Source of the DNA: Thermobifida halotolerans | GTDB lineage: Bacteria; Actinomycetota; Actinomycetes; Streptosporangiales; Streptosporangiaceae | Direction: 5' to 3' | Assembly: GCF_003574835.2 (NCBI RefSeq) | Contig: NZ_CP063197.1 | Span: 1 to 55,408 of the forward strand | Length of the DNA stretch: 55,408 bases | Shown here: one piece after another, positions 42,100 to 51,770 of the stretch | Layout of the letters: every line of letters begins with the position of its first letter | How positions within the stretch are numbered: the first letter of the stretch is position 1 | Notes under the pieces: model-generated | The model's input: only the letters and a program-made list of their open reading frames with translations | What the model was told of the DNA's origin: nothing | Databases searched by the model: none | Translations under genes and position numbers: made by a program

Positions 42100-43925
42100 C
42101 TACCTCGGACGGGGACCTGGCCGCCGTTGGTGCTGCAGGCCGTATCCCGGAGTGGGCTGCGCTCCGCTGTTGGCTGGTGATCGAGGAAGATCTCGAAGGG
42201 CTTGCCGCTGAGACTGCGCGGTCGTGTGCGTCGGGGCGGGGGCGCCTGTCAACACCGGTTCCCGGCCAGGCTTGGAGTCGGGTTCGGGGCCGGGCTCGTG
42301 CTCCGGGGACGGTTCCTTCGGGTGCCAGTCGGTGTCCTCGCCACGTGGCTGGGGGGCGGCCTCGGCGTTGTCCGGAGCATGCTCGTCGGGATGGGTGCTC
42401 TCGGCCTCCACCGTGGCCCGGCGGGCACGGTCCTTGTCGAGCGGGGCCAGGCCCTGGATGCGGCGCAGATAGTCCACCCCGTCGGCGATGTGATCGCGGG
42501 CCTCCCGATAGTCGCCATGCACTTCTTCGGGTTCGGGCAGGTTGTCGGCGATGCGCTGGGTCTCGTCGCGGATGTGGTCCTGCTCCCTGGGAGTCAACCG
42601 GGCCCGCTCCAGCGCTTCGATCTCGTCCTGGATATGGGTGTCCTTGCTCCAGACCAGGTTGTGGTTCCTGCCGTCCGCGCCGATCTCTCCGGTCAACTGG
42701 TGGATGACCGCAGGAGTCCTGCCGGTGCGCGGGTACAACTCGATGCGGTCCACAGATTGCTCCTGGTAGGCGTTGGAGAGAATCTGCTTGAGGTTGGCGT
42801 ACTCGCTGCGACTCTCGTCCGGAGTGATGGCGTGGTACAGCGTCCGGTTGTGGAAGTGTTCGTTGAGCTGGGACAGCATGGACATCTGGCGCTGCGGAAC
42901 TGGCGGGATGCGCGCGGACAGGGTGACCTCGTAGCCTCGCTCGCGCGCCATTCTCACGAACTCCTCGACCCTCTCCGGGTCGTTGGAAGGCAGTACCAGA
43001 CGCACGTCCCTGTCGGCGTTCATCGCCGCTTCGAACTGCCTGCGCATCTGCTCGTAGACCTTGGGGTCCACGGCCTGGATCGCCGCCGCGCGTCCCTTTC
43101 GCTCTAAGGTGGGCTGCCAGTCCCGGTGGGCGGCGCGCAGTCGGCGGCCGTCGATGGTGTGCGGTCCCTCGCCCGCGTCCAGGCGGGGGATCTCGTGGAC
43201 CCGCCGTTGCTCCTGGTCCTCGGAGGTGTTCTCCTCCGTCTGAGAATCCGATCGATCGCTCTCCTGGGCGGGTTCGCCCAGGACGAGTTCGGCTCTCCCG
43301 CGCCGCTGCTCCTGGTCCCCCTGCTGCTCGTCGGGGAATTCGATGTGCAGGCTGGGGCGCTCGGCGGCAAAGGAGTCGCGGTTGAAGGCGGCCTCGGCGC
43401 GCGCAGGCTCCTCATCGCCGTTTCCAGACTCGTCTTCAGCGGCCTGTCCTCCGGGGCGGTCCGCGTCCGGCTCCTCTGGGGTGTCGGGGGTCTCCGTGTC
43501 AGCAGGCGTTTTTGAAGGCTGGTCGGTGCCGGCCTGCTCCCGGGGTGTTTCTTCCGGCATGTCGAACAGGGAAGGGGGCTCTGCCACCTTCGACTCCTCT
43601 GTTGTCGCGTTCGGGGAGGCATCGTCCCTGCGCTGCGCAACCTCGGCTTCCGCAGGAGGTGGGGCATGGCCGGGGGCGGAGGTTTCGTCGGCTGCGGGAT
43701 CAGGTTCCTGCGCGGAGACCCGCCGCTGGGGCGTTTTGGCTTCGCCAGCCTCGACGGTTTCCGGTGAGGTCTGTGAAGCGGTCGCGTCGATCAGGGTGTC
43801 GATGTAGTCCAGACTGCCGCGCCCCAACTCCTTGCGGGCCCGTGTGACCGCGACGTAAGCCAACTGGGCCTCGGCCTTGAGTTCCGCACGCGACAGTTCA
43901 CGTTCCTGCGGCAGCGCGAAGTCGT
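42100..43925 (-). pseudogene. Chimeric remnant: UvrD-helicase C-terminus plus zeta-like domain
   Basis: The frame (ATG-initiated from 43863, open to 43925) begins with ALPQERELSRAELKAEAQLA and YVAVTRARKELGRGSLDYID, a typical UvrD-type helicase motif VI and C-terminus, but all upstream helicase motifs are missing. A long acidic disordered region follows. Residues ~270-460 (DVRLVLPSNDPERVEEFVRM, then ARERGYEVTLSARIPPV) resemble the second half of large zeta-toxin-like proteins without the P-loop. It directly abuts another gene's N-terminal piece at 43926. A deletion fused unrelated genes. Any remaining function is unknown. Confidence 0.5.
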
Positions 43926-44146
43926 CTGCTCTTCGGCGGTGGAGGGGCGCTGCTCGTCCTGCAGGCGACGCAGCATGCGGATCGCGGCGATGTTGGCGCG
44001 CACCCGCGTCTTGGTGCCGGATTGGGCCAGGTCGTCTTGGGAGGCGGGGCGAAACCGCGGGGCCGCTACCGCTGTTGCCGGTCGTACCACTCCATCCACT
44101 CGGCCGGATCCGACGGCCCCCGCTTCTGCGGATCCTGCTGGGCCAT
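43926..44146 (-). pseudogene. N-terminal remnant of a large methylase/helicase protein
   Basis: A 26-codon ORF (MAQQDPQKRGPSDPAEWMEW...) ends at TAG 44066-44068. In another frame, RFRPASQDDLAQSGTKTRVR and ANIAAIRMLRRLQDEQRP follow, the hallmark N-terminus of large plasmid-borne N6-methylase/helicase proteins. A one- or two-base indel would join them. The sequence then stops at about 43926, where a helicase C-terminus begins in a different frame. It is a broken gene start. Confidence 0.5.
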
Positions 44147-44497
44147 CTACTCCGCCATCGTGTCCTCCAGTTCCGCCTCCTCGGTCGCCTCCGACAGCGG
44201 TTCCTGCGGTGTGGTCAGGCCCGGGTCCTCCGGCAGGAACACCATCTCCGCCAGCACCGCCTCCCGGGCCTGCAGGCGGGCCATGTTCAACCGGCCCTCC
44301 TTCTGCTCCATCGTCTCTCCGAGAAGGTCGTCTCCCGCCAGCCCCGTCCACCGCTGCTCCAACTCCTCGGCGACTTCCTGGCCCAGCGCTGTGAAGAACT
44401 CCTCCCGCTCCTGCTCCGGGATCCGCGCGAGGCTGAGCGGACGGTGCTTCTTCCAGTGCTCCCAGGCCATCCGCCCGAACTCGTTCATCACTGCCAT
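44147..44497 (-). CDS. Hypothetical helical protein
   Basis: 116 residues (MAVMNEFGRMAWEHWKKHRP, then LSLARIPEQEREEFFTALGQ), helical, acidic C-terminus. ATG 44497 was chosen for GGAGGAAAG 5 nt upstream; the open frame extends to 44539. It lies upstream of the methylase/helicase remnant, as small genes of this type often do on actinomycete plasmids. No function is assigned. Confidence 0.7.
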   Translation of the reverse strand: MAVMNEFGRMAWEHWKKHRPLSLARIPEQEREEFFTALGQEVAEELEQRWTGLAGDDLLGETMEQKEGRLNMARLQAREAVLAEMVFLPEDPGLTTPQEPLSEATEEAELEDTMAE

Positions 44498-44548
44498 CGG
44501 CTCTTTCCTCCGAGAAGTCGAGGTCCCGCTGTCCATCATCGGCCTGAC

Positions 44549-45019
44549 TCATGACAGTCGGATTCCCTCAGAGGGAACCGGCTCGGGCAGTTCGTGTTCG
44601 ATGCGGCTTCCGCGGACGCACCGGGAGAACGGTCCGTCCGGGGAGCGCAGGTAGGCCAGTGTGGGCAGCAGGTGCTGGTGGATCCAGGTGGACGGGGAGG
44701 CCAGTCCGGCGATCTCGGTGTCCATCAACTCCTGGTAGGCGCGGTAGGCGGCGTGCAGAACCGACACCGCGTCAGGATGCCGGTCCCATTGCAGGCACCA
44801 GGGCCTGTCCGAACTGGGCTCATACACCCAGGTCGGCACGACGTAGCCGTCGACCCAGGTGCGCAGCTTGGCCAGTTCGGCCTGTTCGGCACCGGCCTGG
44901 TGGCGGGGAAAGGCCGGGGAGTCCAGGTGCTGGAACTCGGCGCGGGGTTCGGAGAGTTGTCCGTCCGGTTCGGCGGGTGTCTGCACCTGCCCGTGCATCG
45001 CGATGTCACCGTCGCTCAC
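44549..45019 (-). CDS. DUF4913-type protein
   Basis: 156 residues. The region WVDGYVVPTWVYEPSSDRPW, then HPDAVSVLHAAYRAYQEL, STWIHQHLLPTLAYL and PDGPFSRC, matches DUF4913, a domain found next to T4SS genes in actinomycetes. It begins 3 nt after the coupling-protein stop, so it is co-transcribed. A mating-pair or entry-control role is possible but unknown. Confidence 0.8.
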   Translation of the reverse strand: MSDGDIAMHGQVQTPAEPDGQLSEPRAEFQHLDSPAFPRHQAGAEQAELAKLRTWVDGYVVPTWVYEPSSDRPWCLQWDRHPDAVSVLHAAYRAYQELMDTEIAGLASPSTWIHQHLLPTLAYLRSPDGPFSRCVRGSRIEHELPEPVPSEGIRLS

Positions 45020-45022
45020 CGG

Positions 45023-46783
45023 CTACCTCCTCGCTGCGGCGGCCTGTTCCTCGATGCGCCGCTCCATCAGATCCTTGTCCTTTTGCAACTGCTCGGCGTC
45101 GGGGCGCTCGTACCAGGCCTGCAGGTCGAGCAGGGCTGGGCGGGTGGCGGTGGCCAGCAGCAGCGCCTGCTTCTTGTCCAGTTCGCGGAATTCAGCGGCG
45201 TCCATGATCCGCTCCCGGCGTCGGGAGTGGGTGCTGCTGGTGCCGCCGCCGCTGGTGGTGAAGGACTGCTCGACGATGGCGCGCATGCCCACCAGGTGGG
45301 AGAGTTCGTCGAGGAACCGGTAGTCGTCCATGCCCGCGCCCAGCAGTTTGACCGTGGCCGCGCCCCACAGTTTCTTCATACCTTCCCGCCCCCAGGCGTC
45401 AGCGCCCTGGTCGTAGGACTGCAGCACGGTGGTGACGTTGAGGCCGAAGCCACCGAAGATCGAGTACTTGTTGGGCAGGTCCTCGATGCGGCAGATGTTG
45501 GCGGCTTCATCCAGCATCGCCAGCAGCGGCGGGTCCATCCGCCCGCCGCGGGAGGCTTCGGCCAGGCGGACCCCGGCGTCCAGGCAGGCGTCGGTGAGCG
45601 CGGCCAGAATGCCGGACGCGCCGCCGCCGCCCTCCTTGGACAGCATGTAGAGGGTGTCTTTGGACTCCACGAACGCGGCCGGGTCGAACTCCTCCGCCCC
45701 TGGCTGAGGGGTAACCCAGGCGGCGATGTCCGGGTCATACAGGCTGGCCACGGCTTGGCGGACGTGCTCGTAGACGCCGTCCTGGGTCTCCTGGGCGAGT
45801 TTGGTCATGCGTTCCAGGGCATCGGCCATGGCCTGCAGGCCGTGCCCGCGCAGGATGTAGACGGCGGTGCGGTCGCGCTGGTCGGAGGTCCAGTTGAGCA
45901 TGTCGGCCAGCGGACGGTTGTCCAGGGCCGCGGCGTGCAGCAGGTTGGTGAGGGTGGAGCGCCCGGCGGCGGTGAAGAACTCGCCGTCGCCGCTGTGGGA
46001 CTTGCCCATCGCGCGGGTCAGGTGTGCGGCCAGGCGGCGGGCGCCTTCCAGGGTGCGGGCCATCGACAGGATGTCCCACCACATGGTCTGTTCGCCGTGG
46101 GTGATGTTCTGCGGGTCGAACAGCCACACCCGCCCGCCCTGACGTTCGCGGTGGCGGGCGGTGATGGTGTAGACGTCGGGGCGCACCGAGGTGACCAGGC
46201 ACGGCCCCACCGCGTCCAGGACGGGGTTGGCGACGATGCGGGAGGTCTTGCCGACGCGGGGCCCGGCGATCACCACGGTCACGTCTTCGAACGAGGAGCG
46301 CAATTCCATGCGGGTGCCCGCCAGATTGCCGAGCAGCAGACCTGTGTCGGCTCCGGTGAGTTGGGAGTCGGGCACGCCTTGGAGGGAGCGGCGCAGTCGC
46401 CGTGCCTTGGTGGTGGCGGCCTTGGGGGCGAAGTCCTGGACGTGGGCGCGGGTGGCCAGCCCGGGAACGGAGGCTCTCCACCGGCGCACCGCCCACGCTG
46501 CGAGCAGGCTGGCGAGTGCCACCACCAACAGGGCCAGGGCCAGGATTCCGGCTGCTATCCAACCGGAGTCGGCGCCGGGCCACAGCGGTTTGCCGCGCAG
46601 CAGCAGAATGATCATGCCGGGGCCGAACCGGGGCGGATTCCAGCCCGCGCCGGAGGCCCATGCGCCCAGGGTGCCGCCCAGCCACACCACGCCCAGCCCC
46701 AGCAGGGCCAGGGCGAGCGCGCCCAAGCCGATCAGCGGGGCGGGATCACCGAACAGGCCCAGGGTGCGGCGATCGTCGCGCAT
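45023..46783 (-). CDS. Type IV coupling protein (VirD4/TraG family)
   Basis: 586 residues. Two N-terminal hydrophobic regions lie around residues 16-37 and 75-97. Walker A AGPRVGKTSR is near 175 and Walker B LLAMLDEAANI near 424, with the TraG-type C-terminal motif FGLNVTTVLQSYDQ. It links the relaxase-DNA complex to the T4SS channel. ATG 46783 lies 3 nt after the VirB4-like stop. Full length for the actinobacterial family. Confidence 0.9.
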   Translation of the reverse strand: MRDDRRTLGLFGDPAPLIGLGALALALLGLGVVWLGGTLGAWASGAGWNPPRFGPGMIILLLRGKPLWPGADSGWIAAGILALALLVVALASLLAAWAVRRWRASVPGLATRAHVQDFAPKAATTKARRLRRSLQGVPDSQLTGADTGLLLGNLAGTRMELRSSFEDVTVVIAGPRVGKTSRIVANPVLDAVGPCLVTSVRPDVYTITARHRERQGGRVWLFDPQNITHGEQTMWWDILSMARTLEGARRLAAHLTRAMGKSHSGDGEFFTAAGRSTLTNLLHAAALDNRPLADMLNWTSDQRDRTAVYILRGHGLQAMADALERMTKLAQETQDGVYEHVRQAVASLYDPDIAAWVTPQPGAEEFDPAAFVESKDTLYMLSKEGGGGASGILAALTDACLDAGVRLAEASRGGRMDPPLLAMLDEAANICRIEDLPNKYSIFGGFGLNVTTVLQSYDQGADAWGREGMKKLWGAATVKLLGAGMDDYRFLDELSHLVGMRAIVEQSFTTSGGGTSSTHSRRRERIMDAAEFRELDKKQALLLATATRPALLDLQAWYERPDAEQLQKDKDLMERRIEEQAAAARR

Positions 46784-46786
46784 GGC

Positions 46787-48286
46787 CTACCCCTCCTCGC
46801 GCATCCAGCGGCGCATCGCCGCGTCGGTGTCATACAGCCGCAGCTCGGTGGGGGTCAGTTGCAGTTGGACGGCTTCGCCGATGCGCTCGCCCGCGCCGAT
46901 GCGGATCAGGTACTTGCCGCGGCCGGGATGGATGCTGTGGGAGGCATCAGCGCCGGTGGAACTGGGGGAGGCCCAGGAGGCGATCAGGTGACGCTCCTCG
47001 ACGGTCAACTGGCGTTGGGCCGAGACCCGCTCCAGCTCCGACATCGGCATGGCCGCCAGCAGCAGCGTGTCGCAGCGCTCCATCAGCCCGGTGGCCTTGG
47101 CCCGGTCCTCCTCGGTGGGCAGCGCCTCCAGGTCACGCAGCGAGTGGGTGATCATCATGGGGATCTCGCCGTTGTTGCGGTTGAGCCGGGAGATGCCGTC
47201 CAGGGCGCCGACCATGCCGGGGCCGGCCCGCAGCGCCCGCCACATCTCGTCCAGCGGCAGCACCAGAGGGCGGCGGGCGGCGCCGAAGGCGCGTGCGGTG
47301 TCCACGGCGGCGTAGGAGTAAGCCCAGGTCGCCAGCAGTCCGGAGGCCACCACCTGGTCGCCCGCGGTCAGCAGGGAACGCAGATCCACCGAGATCGCCG
47401 GGGCGTCCAGGTCCAGCGGAGTGGTGGTGGGTCCGTCGAACAGTCCGCTCAACGGCCCGTCGCACAGGTTGCCCAGTGCGGTGATGACCTCGCGGACCAG
47501 TTCCACGTACTGGGCGTGGTCGGCGACCATGAGCCGGTCGTAGACCTCTCGGGGCGGGGTGCGCAGCAGGGTGACCAGGTCGGGGATGGTCGGATCGGTG
47601 CTGCTGCGGTCGGTGGACATGCGCAGCGCCTCGGACAAAGCGGAGGCCTCCGGTGCGGTGGGGCGGCGTCCCAGCCCGTGCGGGCCCGCGAGCAGGCCGT
47701 GGAGGAACTCGGCGCGCCGTCCGTTGACCTCGGCGCGCAGCCGATCCCGCTCGGCCGCGGGCAGGGCGTGCATGCGCCGTCCCAGTGGACCCGAGTCCAG
47801 CGGGTTGATGCGGTCCAGGCCGCGGCCCACGCGCACCACCTGGCCGCCCAGGTGCTCCACCAGGGAGGTGTATTCGCCCTTAACGTCGCCGGGGCACAGG
47901 ATCTGGTAGCCGTAGCTGGCATAGCCCATGCACAGCCGTTTGGCGATCGCACTCTTGCCCACGCCGGGCTGGCCCTGAATCCAGACGCCGGGGTTGGTGG
48001 TCAGCCGTCCCACCCATCCGGCCGGGTCGATCGCGCACATCTGCCGGGTGAACAGGTTGGGGCCGATCGGCACTCCCTCGGCAGGCAGCCCAGATGCCTG
48101 CAGCCAGGGGTAAAGCCCGGCGACCTGGACGGTGGTGCCCAGGTAGACGTGGCCGGTCTCGACGTGCCCGGCGCGTCCGGCGGCGGGTTGCGGCCAGCCG
48201 CGGCGGGAAGCGATGACGTCGGTGTGCAGTCGCGGCGCGGCCTGGGGCCGGGGCGCGGCAGGGGTGGGGGAAGCGGGCATGGGCAT
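46787..48286 (-). CDS. VirB4-like T4SS ATPase
   Basis: 499 residues. GNLAG-like entry is absent, but the helicase-like core is clear: Walker A IQGQPGVGKSAIAKRL near 105, Walker B LVLPLDEMWRAL near 343, and the late motif MMITHSLRDLEAL. The upstream protein (SCO6880-like) probably supplies the N-terminal VirB4 half, so the two form a split VirB4. The ATG shares one base with the preceding stop (TGATG). The frame stays open to 50113, but that is a shadow of the next two genes. Confidence 0.85.
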   Translation of the reverse strand: MPMPASPTPAAPRPQAAPRLHTDVIASRRGWPQPAAGRAGHVETGHVYLGTTVQVAGLYPWLQASGLPAEGVPIGPNLFTRQMCAIDPAGWVGRLTTNPGVWIQGQPGVGKSAIAKRLCMGYASYGYQILCPGDVKGEYTSLVEHLGGQVVRVGRGLDRINPLDSGPLGRRMHALPAAERDRLRAEVNGRRAEFLHGLLAGPHGLGRRPTAPEASALSEALRMSTDRSSTDPTIPDLVTLLRTPPREVYDRLMVADHAQYVELVREVITALGNLCDGPLSGLFDGPTTTPLDLDAPAISVDLRSLLTAGDQVVASGLLATWAYSYAAVDTARAFGAARRPLVLPLDEMWRALRAGPGMVGALDGISRLNRNNGEIPMMITHSLRDLEALPTEEDRAKATGLMERCDTLLLAAMPMSELERVSAQRQLTVEERHLIASWASPSSTGADASHSIHPGRGKYLIRIGAGERIGEAVQLQLTPTELRLYDTDAAMRRWMREEG

Positions 48287-49716
48287 CACAGATCCGGAGG
48301 GTAGAGACCGGCCACGCCCAACCCGACCGCGAACGCGGCGGCCTGGCCGCCCCAGCACGGACGGATCCGCAGCCGAGACTGGGAGGCGGCCTGCTCGACG
48401 TGGCGGCGGGCCTCCTCCAACTCCTCCAGCGAACCGGCGGTGGTGGTGATGAACAGGGAGAACTCGCACAGTCCCGCGCCCTGGGCCTCTTCGGCGGCGG
48501 CCTGCTCGGCGCGGGCGGCGTCGGCCTCGTCCCGGGCCGACGGATCCCGGCCGGTCTTGTACTGGTAGACGCGCCGGGCGGAGGCGGCATCCTGTTCGCG
48601 CTTCAGCACTGACCCCGCCTCCTCGCGGGACAGCGTCCGATACAGGACCGTCAGCCGCTGCGGATAGGGGCTGGGCAGCAGCAGCGGCAGCAGCACGTCG
48701 TGGGTGACGTACTGGCGGGGGGCTTCCACCAGGCACCAGGTGATGGAGTAAGCACCGTCGTGGACGTAGTAGCCCCACTCCTCCTGGGCGGCGACGGGGC
48801 CCGCGTCCGGCCACTGCAGTTCCGCCCACCGCTCGGGGCTGGCGACCTGGTCGCTGGCCGGATCGAATCCGGTGCGCACGATCTGCGCCAGGTCGTCGGC
48901 GGAGGCCCGAGCCAGCACGTCCACACCGGCCGCGCTCAGCGACAGCCCTCCCAAGGACCGCAGCGTCTCGGCCACGGCACCGTCCACATCGCGGGCCGGC
49001 GTCTTGGTGGTGTCCACCGACAGCGTCAGGCGGGCCCGGATACGGGTGGTCGTGGCAGGGGCGGCGGCGACCACCTCGTCCATGATCTGCCGCGCCAGCC
49101 CCGGCGCGGCGGGATCGGTGCGCCCCGCGACATGCTGGGGCAGGTGGCTGCTCAGCGCCGGAGTCAACTCCACGGTCACCGCCGCGTGCGACACGGCGGT
49201 GTCGTCGGCCAGGGACGCCAGCACCTGTCCCCAGGCCCGCACCTGGTAGTTGACGGTGGCCTGGTCGGCCAGCAGTGCCCCGGTGGGCGACAGCAGGTAG
49301 GTGGCCGACATCAACCCGCCGCGTTGGTTCCAGACCACACCGACCCGACCGCGGCCCGGATCGTGCAGGTCCAGCAGACGGGTGGGCGCCAGCACGCCGG
49401 GCAGGTCCCACTTGCGGGGATAGGGCGCCCACAACTGGGCCCGATAAGCGGTCTGGCCGCGCAGTCGCGCGGCGGTGAACCGCATCCAGGCCAAGGCCAA
49501 ATCGACCGCCCACACCCCGCGCACGGTGGTCACCGCGGCGGCCGCCACCACGGCTGCGGCGGGCAGCAGCCACAACGCGAAGGTCAGGCCGCGCAGCAGC
49601 GCCGCGATCAGCGGAACGGCCACCGCCAGCACCAGCAGCAGAGTCTGGCGGCCGTCGAGTCCGGCGATGCCCAGCGACCGGACACGCCGCCACCCTCCGT
49701 ACAGCGGTGTGCTCAC
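48286..49716 (-). CDS. SCO6880-like conjugation protein
   Basis: 476 residues. Two hydrophobic helices near the N-terminus (about 27-70; DGRQTLLLVLAVAVPLIAAL) and then a soluble domain (VVWNQRGGLMSATYLLSPTG, later GWGYYVHDGAYSITW-like) as in SCO6880-family proteins of actinomycete conjugation loci, which combine VirB3-like and N-terminal VirB4-like parts. GTG 49716 has AGGAGACGCA upstream. It is coupled to the VirB4-like gene by TGATG. Confidence 0.8.
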   Translation of the reverse strand: MSTPLYGGWRRVRSLGIAGLDGRQTLLLVLAVAVPLIAALLRGLTFALWLLPAAAVVAAAAVTTVRGVWAVDLALAWMRFTAARLRGQTAYRAQLWAPYPRKWDLPGVLAPTRLLDLHDPGRGRVGVVWNQRGGLMSATYLLSPTGALLADQATVNYQVRAWGQVLASLADDTAVSHAAVTVELTPALSSHLPQHVAGRTDPAAPGLARQIMDEVVAAAPATTTRIRARLTLSVDTTKTPARDVDGAVAETLRSLGGLSLSAAGVDVLARASADDLAQIVRTGFDPASDQVASPERWAELQWPDAGPVAAQEEWGYYVHDGAYSITWCLVEAPRQYVTHDVLLPLLLPSPYPQRLTVLYRTLSREEAGSVLKREQDAASARRVYQYKTGRDPSARDEADAARAEQAAAEEAQGAGLCEFSLFITTTAGSLEELEEARRHVEQAASQSRLRIRPCWGGQAAAFAVGLGVAGLYPPDL

Positions 49717-49724
49717 TGCGTCTC

Positions 49725-51770
49725 CTAGTCAAGCGGGTCGATGCCCGGCGGGGGGTTGAGGGTGGGCGGCGGCGTCCGATGGTCTCCGACCTCGGGAGGC
49801 GGGGCGGGCGGAGGAGGCGACGGGGCAGGGGAGGCCCCATCGTCGAAGGGCGCGTGCTGTGCTCCAGGCGGAGGAGTTGGGGGCGGCGCATCCGGGAGAC
49901 GGGGACCGCCCCCCTCCCCTGCGGGCCCCGCAGTGGGATGCGGCTGCGGAGGGTGCGAGGACGGCTGGCCGGGTTGGCGCACGTGAAGGCCGGGCTGCCC
50001 CTGCGGGGAGGTGCCTCCCGGCGCGTGCGAGGCTCCGGGATGTGGCGGATGGCCTGCGGCGGCTTGGGCGGCGGACTCCATGCCCTTGCCGCCGCGGGCG
50101 CCGAAGGACACAAGGGACTTGAGCCACTTCGCGGCGGTAGCGGCCCATCCCACCGGTCCTCCCGCGGCCCCTGCGGCCGTGGACGCGGCCTGTCCGGCGG
50201 CCTTCGTCGCGGTCATGGCGAGTTGGCCCGCACCCTGATGGGCGGCGTGGGTCGCGGCCGCCTTCCGGGCGGCCTGTGCTGCCCGCTCGCCCGCGCGTTT
50301 CTGCATCCAGTGGCTGACGGTGCCGCCCAGTTGGCTGATGAGAAGAGCGTTGTTGGCAACAGAGCCGAGCGAAGCGCCGTTCTCCACCGCCGTGGTCATC
50401 AGCGGCTTGAACGACCGCATCATCACCCCGGGGGCGATCACCCCGACGAACAGAGTGACCAGGCCGCGCATGATGTCGATGGCGTCATTGGACAGCGAGG
50501 CCTGAGTGAAACCCACCGCGAAGACGAGAGCGACCATGGGCTTGTACAGCAGCACCGTGGCCACCAGGGAGAGCAGGCCAGGCAGCCAGCGCTTGCTGTT
50601 GGTGCTGCCGATCTGACCTGCGGCGGCGATCGGCAACAGCAGCAGCATGATCGGCAGTGCCGCCTCGTGGACGAACAGCAGTGCGCCCTGCACGAACGAC
50701 ATGATGAACGCCAGGATGTAGAGCACGATGATCAGACCGGAGAAGCCGAAAGTGACGTGGAGTGTGGCCGCGACACAGTGTCCGAAGGCTTTGCCGAGTT
50801 CCGCGTTGTCGCTGTTGTTCGCCTCGGGGAAGTCCAAGACCAGTCCGTCGGGCTGGGCCTGGTCGGCCTGGTATTGGCTGCACCCGTCGTACTTCATCCC
50901 TTCGGTGAGGAAGAAGACCGACAGCCAGTCGGTGAAGTGGCTGAAGCTGATGAGGACGGCCACACCGGCCACGCACGTGGCGGTGAACACGCCCAGCCCT
51001 TTGAGGGTGGAGACGATGATGCCGGGCTGGCGCGAGACCATGAGCCGGATGCCCTGGCCGATGAGCAGTAGCGTGCCCACGAACATGCCCAGTCCCAGCA
51101 TCACCGGCCACAGCACGCTCGCGCTGGACTCCTCCAATTCGGGGTGCTGCGCGATCCACCAGTACAGCAGTGCCGCGAAGAACCAGCGGACCCCCTGAGC
51201 CAGAGTGACACCGAATACCTCGATCTGGTTGTCCACGAGCGTGCCCACCGGATCCGCGACGGCATCAGTGGCTTCGTCCAGCAGGGACTGTTGCTCTTCA
51301 CCGGTACTGCTCCAGCATTCGCTCTCCAGGTCTTTGGAACGACCGAGGAGGCCGGTGTCTTCGGGAAGGTTGCGGTTACGGGTGACGCAGAAGAAGGGTC
51401 CGTCAGCGAGTTCCGGGGACACGCACAGCATGGCGTAGTCGCTGTCGTCATCCTGCTCATGCTCGGTCCCCGCGAACACCTCCTTGTAGTGCTGGATGAA
51501 TTCGTCGATTTTTTCCTGCACCACAGTGTCATTGACCGGCAGGGACGCCTCGTCGTCCTCGGTGACCTCTGTCGGCGTCTTGCAGAAGATGGTGGCCTGC
51601 TCACCGGTCTCCCACCCGAGCCTGTTCTTTAGATCTGCGGTGTGTTCAGCCCATCCGTGGTCGCGCAGTTCTTCTGGCGAGTGCGGGTCGAAGGCGTCGG
51701 CCGCGGCCGACGACGCGGTCATCAGCACTGCGAGAACCGTGCAGACAACAACGATCCAGGCGCGCTTCAT
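49725..51770 (-). CDS. TrbL/VirB6-like channel protein
   Basis: 681 residues. Signal peptide (MKRAWIVVVCTVLAVLMTAS), an extracytoplasmic Cys-containing domain to about residue 155, seven or so TM helices between ~170 and ~480, then a Pro/Gly/His-rich cytoplasmic tail. This architecture matches TrbL/VirB6-type inner-membrane channel proteins. The ATG overlaps the stop of the VirB8-like gene (ATGA). Confidence 0.82.
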   Translation of the reverse strand: MKRAWIVVVCTVLAVLMTASSAAADAFDPHSPEELRDHGWAEHTADLKNRLGWETGEQATIFCKTPTEVTEDDEASLPVNDTVVQEKIDEFIQHYKEVFAGTEHEQDDDSDYAMLCVSPELADGPFFCVTRNRNLPEDTGLLGRSKDLESECWSSTGEEQQSLLDEATDAVADPVGTLVDNQIEVFGVTLAQGVRWFFAALLYWWIAQHPELEESSASVLWPVMLGLGMFVGTLLLIGQGIRLMVSRQPGIIVSTLKGLGVFTATCVAGVAVLISFSHFTDWLSVFFLTEGMKYDGCSQYQADQAQPDGLVLDFPEANNSDNAELGKAFGHCVAATLHVTFGFSGLIIVLYILAFIMSFVQGALLFVHEAALPIMLLLLPIAAAGQIGSTNSKRWLPGLLSLVATVLLYKPMVALVFAVGFTQASLSNDAIDIMRGLVTLFVGVIAPGVMMRSFKPLMTTAVENGASLGSVANNALLISQLGGTVSHWMQKRAGERAAQAARKAAATHAAHQGAGQLAMTATKAAGQAASTAAGAAGGPVGWAATAAKWLKSLVSFGARGGKGMESAAQAAAGHPPHPGASHAPGGTSPQGQPGLHVRQPGQPSSHPPQPHPTAGPAGEGGGPRLPDAPPPTPPPGAQHAPFDDGASPAPSPPPPAPPPEVGDHRTPPPTLNPPPGIDPLD

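Noticed and set aside
44594-48304. A 1236-codon plus-strand open frame opposite the T4SS genes
   Set aside because: Shadow frame of the coupling-protein and VirB4-like genes; low-complexity Gly/His/Gln sequence without domains.
46787-50113. VirB4-like frame open far upstream of 48286
   Set aside because: The extension overlaps the SCO6880-like and TrbL-like genes in their antisense-free third frame and is Arg/Pro/Gly-rich; TGATG coupling fixes the start at 48286.
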